Source: Providencia sneebia DSM 19967
GTDB taxonomy: Bacteria > Pseudomonadota > Gammaproteobacteria > Enterobacterales > Enterobacteriaceae
Direction: 5' to 3'
Assembly (NCBI RefSeq): GCF_000314895.2
Contig: NZ_CM001773.1
Location: forward strand, 2,684,855-2,748,854
DNA: 64,000 nt
Numbering within the stretch: the first letter of the stretch is position 1; each line of letters begins with the position of its first letter. Positions 52,508-62,356 of the stretch are shown here, in pieces. Both the position numbers and the translations under genes were made by a program. The notes beneath the pieces were generated by a model. It had not been told where the DNA came from. It searched no databases and saw nothing but the letters and a program-made list of their open reading frames with translations.

Positions 52508-53182
52508 CTAAATTTCGTCTGGGGTACGCAGATTAGTCACTGCGATACGTTCACCGTGCTTTCTTTCTCTTTCTGATTGCATATTGGCACGATAAACCCC
52601 TTGGTCTCCGACAACCCATGAAAGAGGACGACGCTCTTTACCAATGGATTCCTGTAGCAACATAAGTGCTTGCATATAAGCTTCAGGACGCGGAGGGCAA
52701 CCTGGAATGTAAACATCCACAGGGATAAACTTATCAACGCCTTGTACGACAGAATAAATGTCATACATACCACCAGAGTTAGCACATGAACCCATTGAGA
52801 TAACCCATTTTGGTTCAAGCATCTGATCATAAAGGCGCTGAATAACAGGTGCCATTTTTGTAAAGCAAGTTCCAGCAACGACCATAAAGTCGGCCTGACG
52901 AGGTGAAGCACGAAGTACCTCTGCCCCAAAACGGGCTACGTCATGAACTGCAGTGAACGACGTTACCATTTCGACATAGCAACATGAGAGACCAAAGTTA
53001 TATGGCCAGAGAGAGTTTTTGCGTCCCCAGTTAACAACATCATGTAATGCATGAGACAGTTTTCCCATGTACACGCTATTTTTAACTTGCTGCTCAAGTG
53101 GATCGGTAACGATTTCTTGAGTTTGCAGGGGGTAACGGTCATTCTCACCGTTCGGATCTATGCGGGTGAGCGTATAATCCAT
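52508..53182 (-). CDS. nuoB: NADH-quinone oxidoreductase subunit B
   Basis: 224 residues (E. coli 220). N2 cluster ligands: tandem cysteines in SCCYVEM, GTCFTKM and the PGCPPRPEA motif. Final electron donor to quinone. 18 bases after nuoA. Confidence 0.97.
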   Translation of the reverse strand: MDYTLTRIDPNGENDRYPLQTQEIVTDPLEQQVKNSVYMGKLSHALHDVVNWGRKNSLWPYNFGLSCCYVEMVTSFTAVHDVARFGAEVLRASPRQADFMVVAGTCFTKMAPVIQRLYDQMLEPKWVISMGSCANSGGMYDIYSVVQGVDKFIPVDVYIPGCPPRPEAYMQALMLLQESIGKERRPLSWVVGDQGVYRANMQSERERKHGERIAVTNLRTPDEI

Positions 53183-53200
53183 TGTATAATGCCTCGCTTT

Positions 53201-53644
53201 TTACTGCGGATGACGATTGCTGATTTTAATTATTTCACTAGGACCTTTTACTGCGCGACGTGAACGGACTGGCGTCCAATCCAATGCACCGACGCGAACC
53301 AGATAAAATAATCCCGCCAACAATACCAGAATGAAGATTGTTGCTTCGATAAAGCCTAACCAACCTACTTCACGGACAGCAACTGCCCATGCATACAGGA
53401 ACATAGCTTCAACATCAAAGACAACGAAGAACATAGCAACCAAATAAAATTTGGCTGACATGCGAAGACGGGCACTTCCCACTGAATCGATACCAGATTC
53501 ATAAGGTACGTGTTTTGTTCTGGCTTTGGCTCTACTACCTAAGAAGTGACCAGCAGCCAACATAAATGAACAAAGGGCGATGGCACCGACAAAGAATATC
53601 GCAAAGGCCCAGTTATGGGCTAACGCTAGGATAGATGTAGACAT
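53201..53644 (-). CDS. nuoA: NADH-quinone oxidoreductase subunit A
   Basis: 147 residues, three helices, with [20 protein letters not shown] and [19 protein letters not shown] (conserved acidic pair in helix 2). First gene of the nuo operon, which runs A-B-CD-E-F-G-H-I-J-K-L-M-N without foreign genes. Confidence 0.96.
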   Translation of the reverse strand: MSTSILALAHNWAFAIFFVGAIALCSFMLAAGHFLGSRAKARTKHVPYESGIDSVGSARLRMSAKFYLVAMFFVVFDVEAMFLYAWAVAVREVGWLGFIEATIFILVLLAGLFYLVRVGALDWTPVRSRRAVKGPSEIIKISNRHPQ

Positions 53645-53890
53645 ACTCGTTGCTTACTCACTTACACATGGCGTATAAATCTGCTCTTATTTAAACTACT
53701 TGGCAGTATTTACACCATAATTGCCCAGTTAACCGAGAAGAAAGACCAAAATTAACCACCAAACTAAAAAACAGCCTGAAGACTGTGTTTGGTTTGTCCT
53801 CTCTCTGACTATTTATTTTGCTTAAATTAAACAAAATAACCCGTAATTATTACATCCCGCCACCAATTTGGAGGTGGTAACATAATAAAA

Positions 53891-53919
53891 AACATACAAA
53901 AGCGGCTAAAACGTGTCAG
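53891..53919 (-). promoter_or_regulatory. Candidate nuo operon promoter
   Basis: On the minus strand: -35 CTGACA (53914-53919), 17-base spacer, -10 TATGTT (53891-53896). The start would be about 240 bases before nuoA. The -10 is weak, as expected for a regulated promoter. Not confirmed. Confidence 0.4.
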
Positions 53920-54318
53920 TGTGAAAATAACACTAGTAAACACAAGGACTAGTTTAACCGATTCTTCGCTTTTACTACACCATTATCTCAGGAAAAACCT
54001 GTCTTTACAGATGAAAAATTGCGCTTTTTATTTGATCTAGGACACAGTTTTATTGAAAAAATACTCGAATTGTTTACATAACAAACTAATTTGGATTAAG
54101 TCTCATTAACGACTTTTTATTTATTAAATCAACTAACTGTCTGACTAATCAGTCCTATTTTAGCTATTTAGCGAAAAATAATTGTTAATCAGCTAACAAT
54201 TACTTAACTAAAATACAAATTTCAGGTTCTGCCAGCTACATCACAATTATTCCATGTTCTCATCTTTTTAACCATACTTCTTAAGTGGTTAATGCGCTTT
54301 TTCTTTATTTCTCGTTCA

Positions 54319-54397
54319 AAAAAACCGCGAATATATTGATATGCTCCCCACTAATTGGTTTCCCAACTCATGAAGAGCATTTCATATCGCGGTTTTT
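54319..54397. terminator. Large nested hairpin, probable lrhA terminator
   Basis: Outer arms AAAAAACCGCGA (from 54319) and TCGCGGTTTTT (to 54397) pair, continuing imperfectly through ATGCTC (54341-54346) / GAGCAT (54375-54380); the apex holds TTGG/CCAA. On the minus strand it ends in CGCGGTTTTTTT, about 135 bases after lrhA. It is larger than an ordinary terminator. Confidence 0.55.
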
Positions 54398-54532
54398 ATT
54401 TAGATAATAGATAAAGCTTAAGATGATAGAACTAAAAACAGCTAAAAAATCAATCAATATGTAGTGTGTAAAAAACACTCAGTTTAATCACGATATACAT
54501 AATAATATTTCTTATTTAGCTGTAATGTTTAT

Positions 54533-55465
54533 TTAGATAGTATGAGTTCCTTCATTAAGAACCGCTTCATCACTTGCTGGTGCTACAGCATAAGGGATCT
54601 TCTTATTTTCAATAGCACTAAATACGGTCAAAACGAAATCCTTTTGTTCATCAGCATTTTTATACAACCAATACTGAATGTCTGGTAAGCGCGGTAAACC
54701 ATCAGATTCGCTTAAAATACGTAAGTCTGTATTTTGCATTTCCATTGGTCGCGCAGTAACACCAACTTCTGCATTCACAGCTGCTCTAACCGCTGGAAGT
54801 GAAGCGGCTTCATAAGCAATATGCCATGTTAGACCTGCATCATCCAACGCGTCAGTACTGAGTTTGCGATATGGATTAGTTTCATCCATCACAACCAGCG
54901 GGATCGGCTCATTTGGGCGCAGCTGGAAATCAGGCGCGCTATGCCACAATACTGGCACCGTTCTCAATGCTGTTTTTGGATGGTGATTAATACGCGCAGT
55001 TGTCAAAGCTAAATCAATTTCATGATTATCTAACATTGACTCAATATGTTGTGCGCGCTTAATACGTACCTCAACAGCAAGACGTGGAAATACAGACGCA
55101 ATACGGTTCAATAAGAATGGTAGCAAAATATCAACCGTATCATCAGAAGCACCAATCCTTAATTCACCTTCCGCATCATTATAAGTTAATGAAGCAGTCG
55201 CATCGTCGTTCGCACGTAAGATTTGTCTTGCATAACCTAACAATTGTAAACCATGTGCAGTGAGTAATTTATTACGTCCATGACGCGCAAATAACTCACG
55301 ACCAACTAATTGTTCTAAACGCTGCATTTGTTGGCTAACAGCGGATTGAGTTCGACATACTGCGGCGGCAGCGGCGGCAAAGGTATTCAGATCGGCAACA
55401 GCAACAAACGTACGTAGCAAGTCGAGATCTAGGTTCATTATTGGACGATTGGAATTTATCATCAT
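54533..55465 (-). CDS. lrhA: LysR-type regulator LrhA (HexA/PecT group)
   Basis: 310 residues (E. coli 312). N-terminal helix-turn-helix almost identical to E. coli (NLDLDLLRTFVAVADLNTF, CRTQSAVSQQMQRLEQLVG), then a more diverged effector domain and a variable C-terminal tail. In E. coli LrhA represses flhDC and controls motility and RpoS translation; HexA/PecT homologues control virulence in plant and insect pathogens. Two tandem ATGs (55465, 55462) are possible starts. A strong unused Shine-Dalgarno lies 42 bases upstream. The location between nuo and alaA is conserved. Confidence 0.94.
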   Translation of the reverse strand: MMINSNRPIMNLDLDLLRTFVAVADLNTFAAAAAAVCRTQSAVSQQMQRLEQLVGRELFARHGRNKLLTAHGLQLLGYARQILRANDDATASLTYNDAEGELRIGASDDTVDILLPFLLNRIASVFPRLAVEVRIKRAQHIESMLDNHEIDLALTTARINHHPKTALRTVPVLWHSAPDFQLRPNEPIPLVVMDETNPYRKLSTDALDDAGLTWHIAYEAASLPAVRAAVNAEVGVTARPMEMQNTDLRILSESDGLPRLPDIQYWLYKNADEQKDFVLTVFSAIENKKIPYAVAPASDEAVLNEGTHTI

Positions 55466-56474
55466 TAATTCTCTTATATAATTTTATAGTACCTGGTGTT
55501 CCTGTTCTCCTCCTTGAGATCAGCTGCTTTAATAACTTGAATATCTTAAATTGTGCATCTACTCCTTAGATGAACATTAACGACTTTTATCTAATCGAAA
55601 AAAAACAATCAGCGATATTTATTATTACACAAGGTTTTTATCCCATTAGTTACATAATATCTATACCAATTGAGCTTATTCTAATAAAAGAAATTTTACA
55701 CATTTGCCCGAGTGCAGAAAGTATCAGTTCAGGTTAGGCTGCAATATAAACCGCCAATCTGTTGAATACCTAAAAATAACTATCTGTTTAAGGCGATTTC
55801 TAAATACTAACATATTTAGTGTAATTGAAATTATTTTAATGTAAGTACATTGAAACATTCTATATTGATGCTCTTAATTAGATTGATTTTCAATATATTA
55901 GATAAATTCCCTTTTTTCTTTGCATCTATCTTCTCATTAAAATAATCAATATTACTAACAAAAAAGCTGGATTTTATCTAAAATAATTGAATATCTATGT
56001 AATTTTATTTCTATTTTATGATATACATTCTTATTTTCTTCATAGAAATTACAAAATGATACAATCTTTTTAATGTATCCTAGTATTATAGTTAAATTAA
56101 CTTTCTCGCCAAAAGCCGCTTATTTACCGATATATAATTCCATTTTTATTGTAAAACTTGAAATTATAACCCACCCTATGTGATACCTAAAGTCATCAAA
56201 CAACAATTTACTGTATAAATCAACCTTTTACACCAAAAATTATCTTCTATCTTCAAAAGCTTTCGAGGTAGGAGTACAGTTGTAGCCAATATTACAGAAA
56301 ACTTCTTAGGGTATAAAAACAACAAATAGAAGTGTATCTGATGCATAAAAATCTAAGTAATGTCCGTAGCAAGCTCTATCGCCCTATTTTAAATGTGGAT
56401 CATCACCTTTGAAATATGACTAGATTGCCGGAGCCACCCTACTGAACGTCCCAATTAGGGAAATGAGAGAAAGA
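55466..56474. other. Long divergent lrhA / alaA region
   Basis: 1009 AT-rich bases. lrhA is known to have a long leader in E. coli. Seen here: AAGGAGGAG on the minus strand (55507-55515) without a start codon at proper distance, preceded by a 9-codon ORF (ATG at 55558). No RNA gene or terminator was recognised. The immediate alaA upstream part (56340-56474) has a 24-codon ORF without a ribosome binding site, not called. Confidence 0.5.
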
Positions 56475-57689
56475 ATGAACGAAATTAAAAAATCCAATAA
56501 GCTTGATAACGTCTGCTATGACATTCGTGGTCCTGTGTTGAAAGAAGCAAAACGCTTAGAAGAAGAAGGAAACAAAGTTCTCAAGCTAAACATTGGTAAT
56601 CCGGCACCATTTGGCTTTGAAGCCCCAGATGAAATTCTGGTCGATGTGCTACGTAATTTACCAAGCTCTCAAGGCTATTGTGATTCAAAAGGGTTATATT
56701 CAGCACGTAAAGCGATAGTTCAGCATTATCAAGCACGTAATATTCATGAAATGACTGTGGAAGATGTTTATATTGGTAATGGCGTTTCTGAGCTGATCGT
56801 TCAAGCAATGCAAGCTTTACTCAATAATGGCGATGAAATGCTCGTCCCTGCACCTGATTATCCTTTATGGACAGCCGCCGTTTCTTTATCTGGTGGTAAT
56901 GCTGTTCATTATATCTGTGATGAGCAACAAGGATGGATGCCTGATATTGATGATATCCGCAAAAAGATCACACCAAGAACACGTGGTATTGTCATTATTA
57001 ACCCAAATAACCCAACTGGCGCGGTATACAGTAAAGAATTGCTTCTTGAGATCGTTGAACTCGCTCGTCAAAATGATCTGATTATTTTTGCGGACGAAAT
57101 TTACGACAAGATTCTATATGATGATGCAGTTCACCATTCAATTGCTGCGCTTGCACCTGATTTACTCACAGTCACTTTTAATGGTTTATCAAAAACCTAC
57201 CGCGTAGCAGGTTTTCGTCAAGGTTGGATGGCATTAAATGGCCCCAAAAAACAAGCCAAAAGCTATATTGAAGGGCTAGAAATGCTAGCGTCTATGCGTT
57301 TATGCGCTAACGTTCCTATGCAACATGCTATTCAAACTGCGTTAGGTGGTTATCAAAGTATCAGTGAATTTATTCAACCTGGTGGCAGACTTTATGAACA
57401 ACGCGAACGTGCGTGGAATTTAATTAATCAAATTCCGGGAGTCTCTTGTGTAAAACCACAAGGTGCGCTGTATATGTTCCCGAAAATTGATATTAAACGT
57501 TTTAACATTCATGATGACCAGAAAATGATCTTAGACTTACTTCTTCAAGAAAAAGTGCTGCTCGTCCAAGGCACAGCCTTTAATTGGCCTGAGCCTGACC
57601 ACTTCCGGATTGTAACATTGCCGTATGCCGATGACCTTGAAATGGCAATTAATAAATTCGGCCGTTTCCTTGAAAATTACCATCAATAA
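56475..57689 (+). CDS. alaA: Glutamate-pyruvate aminotransferase AlaA
   Basis: 404 residues from the ATG at 56475 (MNEIKKSNKLDNVCYDIRGP), behind GAGAGAA; an ATG four codons earlier is less well placed. Class I PLP aminotransferase: Lys240 in FNGLSKTYRVAGFRQGW binds the cofactor, Asp207/Tyr210 in IFADEIYDKI contact the ring, and NPNNPTGAVY is the conserved loop. It makes alanine from pyruvate and glutamate and is the main alanine transaminase. Monocistronic, with a hairpin 38 bases downstream. Formerly yfbQ. Confidence 0.96.
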   Translation: MNEIKKSNKLDNVCYDIRGPVLKEAKRLEEEGNKVLKLNIGNPAPFGFEAPDEILVDVLRNLPSSQGYCDSKGLYSARKAIVQHYQARNIHEMTVEDVYIGNGVSELIVQAMQALLNNGDEMLVPAPDYPLWTAAVSLSGGNAVHYICDEQQGWMPDIDDIRKKITPRTRGIVIINPNNPTGAVYSKELLLEIVELARQNDLIIFADEIYDKILYDDAVHHSIAALAPDLLTVTFNGLSKTYRVAGFRQGWMALNGPKKQAKSYIEGLEMLASMRLCANVPMQHAIQTALGGYQSISEFIQPGGRLYEQRERAWNLINQIPGVSCVKPQGALYMFPKIDIKRFNIHDDQKMILDLLLQEKVLLVQGTAFNWPEPDHFRIVTLPYADDLEMAINKFGRFLENYHQ

Positions 57690-57727
57690 ATTTTTAAAAC
57701 GAAATTTTTAATTGTAAAATAGTAAAA

Positions 57728-57747
57728 ATCCCCTCAAAAGAGGGGAT
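57728..57747 (+). terminator. Hairpin after alaA
   Basis: ATCCCCTC (57728-57735), AAAA, GAGGGGAT (57740-57747), then CTTCAATT. Strong stem, modest T tract. Confidence 0.72.
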
Positions 57748-57916
57748 CTTCAATTGCTTATAGCTCAATATTTATTATTAGAAATTAAATACTCTTACTA
57801 TAAGATATTTTTTTGTGTTGCCTAATAACAAATGCTTCTCATTCAAAAGCGTAATTATGTTATTTTCATATCTTCTATCTTAAAATGACATTTTTATATT
57901 TATCAAATTTCAATAA

Positions 57917-57985
57917 TCAAAGAATAGAAATAACATAAACAGCTGCTAAGAAAAATAACAGTAAAATAATTGGAAAGTATTTCAT
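57917..57985 (-). CDS. Candidate 22-residue membrane peptide
   Basis: The minus strand encodes MKYFPIILLLFFLAAVYVISIL, a complete single membrane helix with one basic residue at the N-terminus. An AAGGGG ribosome binding site ends 4 bases before the ATG, and a promoter with a TATAAT -10 lies about 40 bases further up (separate entry). These three signals together are unusual by chance in an otherwise empty 785-base gap. Similar very short single-helix proteins are known in enterobacteria (for example YpdK, YoaJ), but I do not recognise an orthologue. No partner gene nearby. Confidence 0.45.
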   Translation of the reverse strand: MKYFPIILLLFFLAAVYVISIL

Positions 57986-58023
57986 AATGCCCCTTACTAT
58001 TAAGTATCCACAATAATATTTTT

Positions 58024-58051
58024 ATTATAAGTTTTTATACTAACACTTCAA
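58024..58051 (-). promoter_or_regulatory. Candidate promoter of the 22-residue peptide gene
   Basis: Minus strand: -35 TTGAAG (58046-58051), 16-base spacer, perfect -10 TATAAT (58024-58029). The start would give a leader of about 30 bases containing the AAGGGG site. AT-rich surroundings raise the chance of coincidence. Confidence 0.42.
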
Positions 58052-58360
58052 TCAATAATTAACATTACAAATAAAACTCTATTTTAGATAATCAATTAAG
58101 GATAAATTAAATTACTCCTCTTTCTAATTTTAGAATTTAATTAATAATAGTTTTTATTAACAATGGATTATTATCAGTTAGTAAAAAAGAAGGAAAAATA
58201 ATCAAGAATAAATTAAGGCTCTGTTAAATTCAGTAACTAATCATTTTATTCTTTCTATACTATCTTAATTGCACAGTAAACAGATTCTATATAGCAATAT
58301 AAATGTGAATCTATAATAAAATACGCCTTTATTAAGCTAATTTAAGCATTAATATTCCTC

Positions 58361-58389
58361 TATTATTTTATCTATTATTTTATCTATTT
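58361..58389. repeat. Short tandem repeat upstream of yfbR
   Basis: The 12-base unit TATTATTTTATC occurs twice in tandem (58361-58372, 58373-58384) followed by a partial third copy TATTT. About 85 bases before the yfbR ATG. Confidence 0.75.
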
Positions 58390-58474
58390 TTAATACTTAC
58401 ACATGGCAAAGAATATCAATAAGCCGTTATTTGCTATACAATACAGGCTCATGTAATCGCAAATACGAGGATTT

Positions 58475-59056
58475 ATGAGCTATTTTTTCGCGCATCTCGC
58501 TAGAATGAAACTCATCCATCGCTGGCCTTTAATGCGAAATGTTCGCACTGAGAATGTTTCGGAACACAGTTTACAAGTTGCTATGGTTGCCCATGCCCTC
58601 GCCATTATCAAAAACCGCAAATTTTCGGGTAATGTAAATGCAGAACGGATTGCCTTGTTAGCCATGTACCATGATGCCAGTGAAGTGATTACAGGTGATC
58701 TACCCACACCAATTAAATATCACAATCCACAAATCGCTCATGAATATAAAAAAATAGAACGATTTGCCCAACAAAAACTGCTAGATATGCTCCCTGAAGA
58801 ACTACAAGAGGATTTTAAATCGCTTGTGGTAGAAGAGTTTCAATCTGATGAAGAACATTTCATCGTTAAGCAAGCCGATTCATTATGTGCTTATTTAAAA
58901 TGCTTAGAAGAGTTATCCGCAGGAAATAGTGAATTTAAATTGGCTAAAAAACGCTTAGAAAAAATTCTTGGGGAGAGGAAAAGCCCTGAGATGGATTATT
59001 TTATGCGCACCTTTGTTCCTGGATTTACCCTTTCATTAGATGAAATAAGTAATTAA
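58475..59056 (+). CDS. yfbR: 5'-deoxynucleotidase YfbR
   Basis: 193 residues (E. coli 199). HD-domain phosphohydrolase: His31 ([12 protein letters not shown]), His66-Asp67 ([16 protein letters not shown]) and the later aspartate in [12 protein letters not shown] are the metal ligands. It removes phosphate from 5'-deoxyribonucleoside monophosphates. GAGGA lies before the ATG. Single gene with a hairpin after it. Confidence 0.95.
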   Translation: MSYFFAHLARMKLIHRWPLMRNVRTENVSEHSLQVAMVAHALAIIKNRKFSGNVNAERIALLAMYHDASEVITGDLPTPIKYHNPQIAHEYKKIERFAQQKLLDMLPEELQEDFKSLVVEEFQSDEEHFIVKQADSLCAYLKCLEELSAGNSEFKLAKKRLEKILGERKSPEMDYFMRTFVPGFTLSLDEISN

Positions 59057-59062
59057 CTAAAT

Positions 59063-59086
59063 GTAGGAATGTACTCGCATTCCTAC
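59063..59086 (+). terminator. Terminator-like hairpin after yfbR
   Basis: Perfect 9-bp stem GTAGGAATG (59063-59071) / CATTCCTAC (59078-59086), 6-base loop, then CACTAATTCTTCTTCTT. Six bases after the yfbR stop. Confidence 0.68.
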
Positions 59087-59170
59087 CACTAATTCTTCTT
59101 CTTATAATTTTATAAACTAGAAAATAACTTTATAAAGTGGAATCTTTTGTTCTGCTACAAGTTATTTTCA

Positions 59171-59590
59171 TTATGATGAAACTTCAATTAATTCTGTGTT
59201 ATATCCTGATGAGTGAGTAAAGACCACATATAACGATTTTGCATCACCATTAACACCTAAGATAATCTGATTATCATCGTAGTATGCAATAGAGCAATAA
59301 AAATTATCCTTTGTTCGGTATATTTTCCCACTTTCAGTTTTAATCACTACATTCCAATAGTCATAAGAATCTATAATACGTTGCTCATATACAATTTGAA
59401 AATGTTGTTCTGCTACTGTTTTATCTGGTACATCCTCAAGTAATTTATATGTCTGAAGCCTTTTTGTTTTATCTATAAAACCTTTAACGTAATGAGTGAT
59501 TTCTACGGAGTGTAACGCTTCCCCCCAATAATTTTCAAAGACACAATATGCGTAACGACTATATGGATTCTGTATATATTGCTCGTTCAT
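59171..59590 (-). CDS. Hypothetical protein, 139 residues, beta-rich
   Basis: Not firmly recognised. No signal peptide or membrane helix. Strand-rich sequence with many aromatic residues: SRYAYCVFENYWGEALHSVE near the start, then DSYDYWNVVIKTESGKIYRT, NFYCSIAYYDDNQIILGVNG and a Ser-Gly-rich end HSSGYNTELIEVSS. This recalls small proteins with the PUD1/2 (up-regulated in Daf-2) type beta-sandwich, but that is an impression. The ATG lacks a strong ribosome binding site. Isolated between yfbR and yfbS, where E. coli has no gene, so it is a lineage-specific insertion. Confidence 0.6.
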   Translation of the reverse strand: MNEQYIQNPYSRYAYCVFENYWGEALHSVEITHYVKGFIDKTKRLQTYKLLEDVPDKTVAEQHFQIVYEQRIIDSYDYWNVVIKTESGKIYRTKDNFYCSIAYYDDNQIILGVNGDAKSLYVVFTHSSGYNTELIEVSS

Positions 59591-59700
59591 AAAAATTTCT
59601 CTAATAAGTTAATGAGAAATTACACTATCAAGAAAATTCTGGACTACAAAAATGATTAAATATCACTATTCTAATATTTAATAGGTAATACATTTATAAA

Positions 59701-59724
59701 AGAACCCTAATTTGTTAGGGTTCT
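59701..59724 (-). terminator. Terminator of yfbS
   Basis: Perfect 10-bp stem AGAACCCTAA (59701-59710) / TTAGGGTTCT (59715-59724), 4-base loop; on the minus strand it is followed by TTTATAAA. Confidence 0.85.
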
Positions 59725-59742
59725 ATCTTCACAGTGGTGATT

Positions 59743-61572
59743 TTAGAATGGGAATAGGATAGGAACGACGGCAACACTGATAAGCATGACGATAATGGTA
59801 AACGGCACACCCATTTTTAGGAAATCTGCAAACTTATATCCACCAGGACCTAATACTAACGTATTCACAGGTGATGAAACGGGTGTCATGAATGCTGCTG
59901 ATGCGGCAATACCAACAATCATTGCAAATGGCAGTGGTGATACGTCCATTTGTCGCGCGGCTGCAATCGCAATTGGTGCCATTAATACCGCTGTTGCTGT
60001 ATTTGAAATAAATAAACCAATTGATGCACAGAGTATAAATAAGCATAACAACATGACATGAGGCCCCATATCCCCAGCGATTTTCATTAATGCATCAACC
60101 GCCAGTGCAATCCCTCCCGTTTCTTGCAAGGCAATAGCAAAGGGCATCATCCCAACAATTAAAATAATACTCGGCCAGTGAATTGATTTATAAGCACTTT
60201 CCATATCAATACAACGGAATTTACCCATTAATAAACAGGCAATTAAAGCCGCAATAAAGTTAGGAATTTCATTCGTCACCATTAAAGCAACCATCAACGC
60301 CAAACAAAATAATGCATGTGGTGCCTGTGAAGCCGCAGGGGCAACGGCTTCCACTTCGGCGGCAAGGTTCAACACAATAAAATTACGCGGCTTAGTTGAT
60401 AAAATACGGATCAACTTCCAATCACCGATAACTAATAGAATATCTCCAAGTCGCAAAGGTTCATCAACTAGCTTACCTGCAAGTGCTTTCCCTTCACGGC
60501 GAATACCGACTACGTTTAGCCCATAGCGCGTACGGAATTTAATATCCCGCAGACTTTTACCGAGTAATTCTGAATCAGGGTTCATGGAGACTTCCGCCAT
60601 TCCCACATCTCGGGATTGGTCGGAAAAATAGTCTCCACGCAAGATCATAGGCTCTAATTTTTGTTCAAAACAAAATTGACGTAATTCATCATCGCTCACG
60701 GAAATATCAATTAATAACACATCTCGTTCTCTTAATTCCGTTCCCCCGGTTGCACTCACCATCACACGGCGAAATTTACGCCAGCGCTCAATTCCCACCA
60801 CGTTAGCTTCATAACGCGAACGCAGATGTAACTCTTCAAGTGAATGACCAATTAAAGGTGAGCCTTTACGAATAGCAAGACGACGGGCACGGCCAGCGAG
60901 TTTATAGTCACGGATTAAATCACGGAAAGTTCTCTGATAACGGTCTGGTTGATTACCCATCTCGCTACTTCCTAGCCAGCGACGAGCAATCCACATATAA
61001 GCAATCCCTGCAACTAAAATCAGAATACCAATTGGTGTGATAGAGAAAAATTGGAAAGCTTGAATGCCTTCTCTGACAAGCTCACTATTGACGACCATGT
61101 TTGGCGGCGTCGCCACTAACGTCATCATGCCACTAATTAATCCCGCAAAGCCTAACGGCATCATTAAGCGCCCAGGCGATATTTTCATTCGCGCAGCAAC
61201 ACTTAATACGACAGGAATAAAGATAGCAACCACGCCAGTTGAACTCATGAAAGCCCCGAGTCCAGCCACCGTGATCATCAGGAAAACTAACATTTTACTT
61301 TCACTACTGCCGGCGACCCTAACTAACCAGTCACCCATCTGATAAGCAATTCCGGTTCGTACTAAACCATCACCTATCACAAATAATGCCGCTATCAGTA
61401 AAACGTTAGGATCTGCAAAACCGGATGTTGCTTGTTCTAATGTTAACGTATCACTTAAAACAAACGCGACAATAACTAATAATGCCACAACATCCATACG
61501 TATTTTGTTTGTCGTAAACAAAATAACAGCGATTAACAATAGGCTTAACACCCACAGCAATTCTCCGTTCAA
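59743..61572 (-). CDS. yfbS: SLC13-family permease YfbS with two RCK_C domains
   Basis: 609 residues (E. coli YfbS 610). Two membrane halves (about 1-200 and 395-609) of the DASS/ArsB-like fold with reentrant motifs [25 protein letters not shown] and [27 protein letters not shown], separated by two cytoplasmic TrkA-C (RCK_C) regulatory domains ([20 protein letters not shown] and [20 protein letters not shown]). Predicted inner-membrane sodium- or proton-coupled anion carrier; substrate unknown. Downstream of hxpA by 87 bases on the same strand. Confidence 0.9.
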   Translation of the reverse strand: MNGELLWVLSLLLIAVILFTTNKIRMDVVALLVIVAFVLSDTLTLEQATSGFADPNVLLIAALFVIGDGLVRTGIAYQMGDWLVRVAGSSESKMLVFLMITVAGLGAFMSSTGVVAIFIPVVLSVAARMKISPGRLMMPLGFAGLISGMMTLVATPPNMVVNSELVREGIQAFQFFSITPIGILILVAGIAYMWIARRWLGSSEMGNQPDRYQRTFRDLIRDYKLAGRARRLAIRKGSPLIGHSLEELHLRSRYEANVVGIERWRKFRRVMVSATGGTELRERDVLLIDISVSDDELRQFCFEQKLEPMILRGDYFSDQSRDVGMAEVSMNPDSELLGKSLRDIKFRTRYGLNVVGIRREGKALAGKLVDEPLRLGDILLVIGDWKLIRILSTKPRNFIVLNLAAEVEAVAPAASQAPHALFCLALMVALMVTNEIPNFIAALIACLLMGKFRCIDMESAYKSIHWPSIILIVGMMPFAIALQETGGIALAVDALMKIAGDMGPHVMLLCLFILCASIGLFISNTATAVLMAPIAIAAARQMDVSPLPFAMIVGIAASAAFMTPVSSPVNTLVLGPGGYKFADFLKMGVPFTIIVMLISVAVVPILFPF

Positions 61573-61659
61573 AACATCCCCTTTTGACGAAAAAAAAGAC
61601 CGTTAATATTTACCTTAGTTAATCATGTTTTATAGATGATTTCTTTGATTTAATCCTAA

Positions 61660-62340
61660 TTAACCATTTTTCGGCACGAAAAGTGTAAAAAACCCATTTT
61701 CATCAGGGCCTGAAACAGAAACCTGCTCTAATGAGTGCACGATAATATGAATTTCTTCTCTTCTTGCCATCTCTTCAGGCGCATGGACAGCAATTACCTG
61801 ACAACCTGCATCCAAAGCAGAATAGATACCTGCTTGCGCATCCTCAAAAGCAACACACTCTTTCGGATCTAATTGCAATGTTTTTGCCCCGAGTAAGAAC
61901 GGCTCAGGATCAGGTTTACCTTTCGTGACTTTTTCAAAAGTGACCCAATGTTTTGGTTCAGGTAAGTTAGCCGCTTTCTGGCGACCATGTGCAATAGGCA
62001 CAGTTCCAGATGTCACTATGGCCCAAGGCACATCTAATTCATTTAAACGATTAAGTAATGCAATTGCACCGGGCAGTGCAATGACACCTTCTGTGTCCGT
62101 TGCTTCCATATTTTCTAGCCAGCGAAAACGCGCCATAATCTCGTCTTCACTGGCTGATGGCATAAAGTGACGTAAGCTCGTCAACGCAGGTTTCCCATGA
62201 ATAAAATGAATGATTTCTTCAGGATCTATACCCATTTCTTGACCAAATAGGCACCAGCAACGTTCAACAACAGCGAGTGAATCCGCTAAAGTACCATCAA
62301 GATCAAATAGAAAACCTTTTGCCTTAAGCTCCACGCTCAC
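61660..62340 (-). CDS. hxpA: Hexitol/sugar phosphatase HxpA
   Basis: 226 residues (E. coli YfbT/HxpA 216). HAD superfamily, subfamily IA: nucleophile Asp13 and acid Asp15 in FLFDLDGTL, threonine/serine motif IVTSGT, lysine in KGKPDPEPFLLG, and acidic motif VAFEDAQAG. It dephosphorylates sugar and hexitol phosphates in the cytoplasm. 16 bases after yfbU, so probably co-transcribed. The C-terminal tail is slightly longer than in E. coli. Confidence 0.93.
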   Translation of the reverse strand: MSVELKAKGFLFDLDGTLADSLAVVERCWCLFGQEMGIDPEEIIHFIHGKPALTSLRHFMPSASEDEIMARFRWLENMEATDTEGVIALPGAIALLNRLNELDVPWAIVTSGTVPIAHGRQKAANLPEPKHWVTFEKVTKGKPDPEPFLLGAKTLQLDPKECVAFEDAQAGIYSALDAGCQVIAVHAPEEMARREEIHIIVHSLEQVSVSGPDENGFFTLFVPKNG

Positions 62341-62356
62341 TCCTTAGTAAAAATAA

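Larger units (their letters stand above)
53645..54532. other. nuo leader/promoter region and lrhA downstream region
   Basis: 888 bases without a gene. It contains a candidate nuo promoter (53891-53919), a small CCACC/GGTGG hairpin in the nuo leader (53868-53878 area) and a large structured hairpin near 54319-54397 behind lrhA. The long distance to nuoA fits E. coli, where the nuo start site lies far upstream of nuoA. Confidence 0.6.

Noticed and set aside
56341..56415. 24-codon ORF (MHKNLSNVRSKLYRP...) just upstream of alaA as a leader peptide
   Set aside because: No ribosome binding site, no run of alanine or other control codons and no attenuator hairpin before alaA.
58361..58389. CRISPR-like array
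   Set aside because: The repeat is a simple 12-base AT-rich tandem without spacers; no cas genes are present anywhere in the window.
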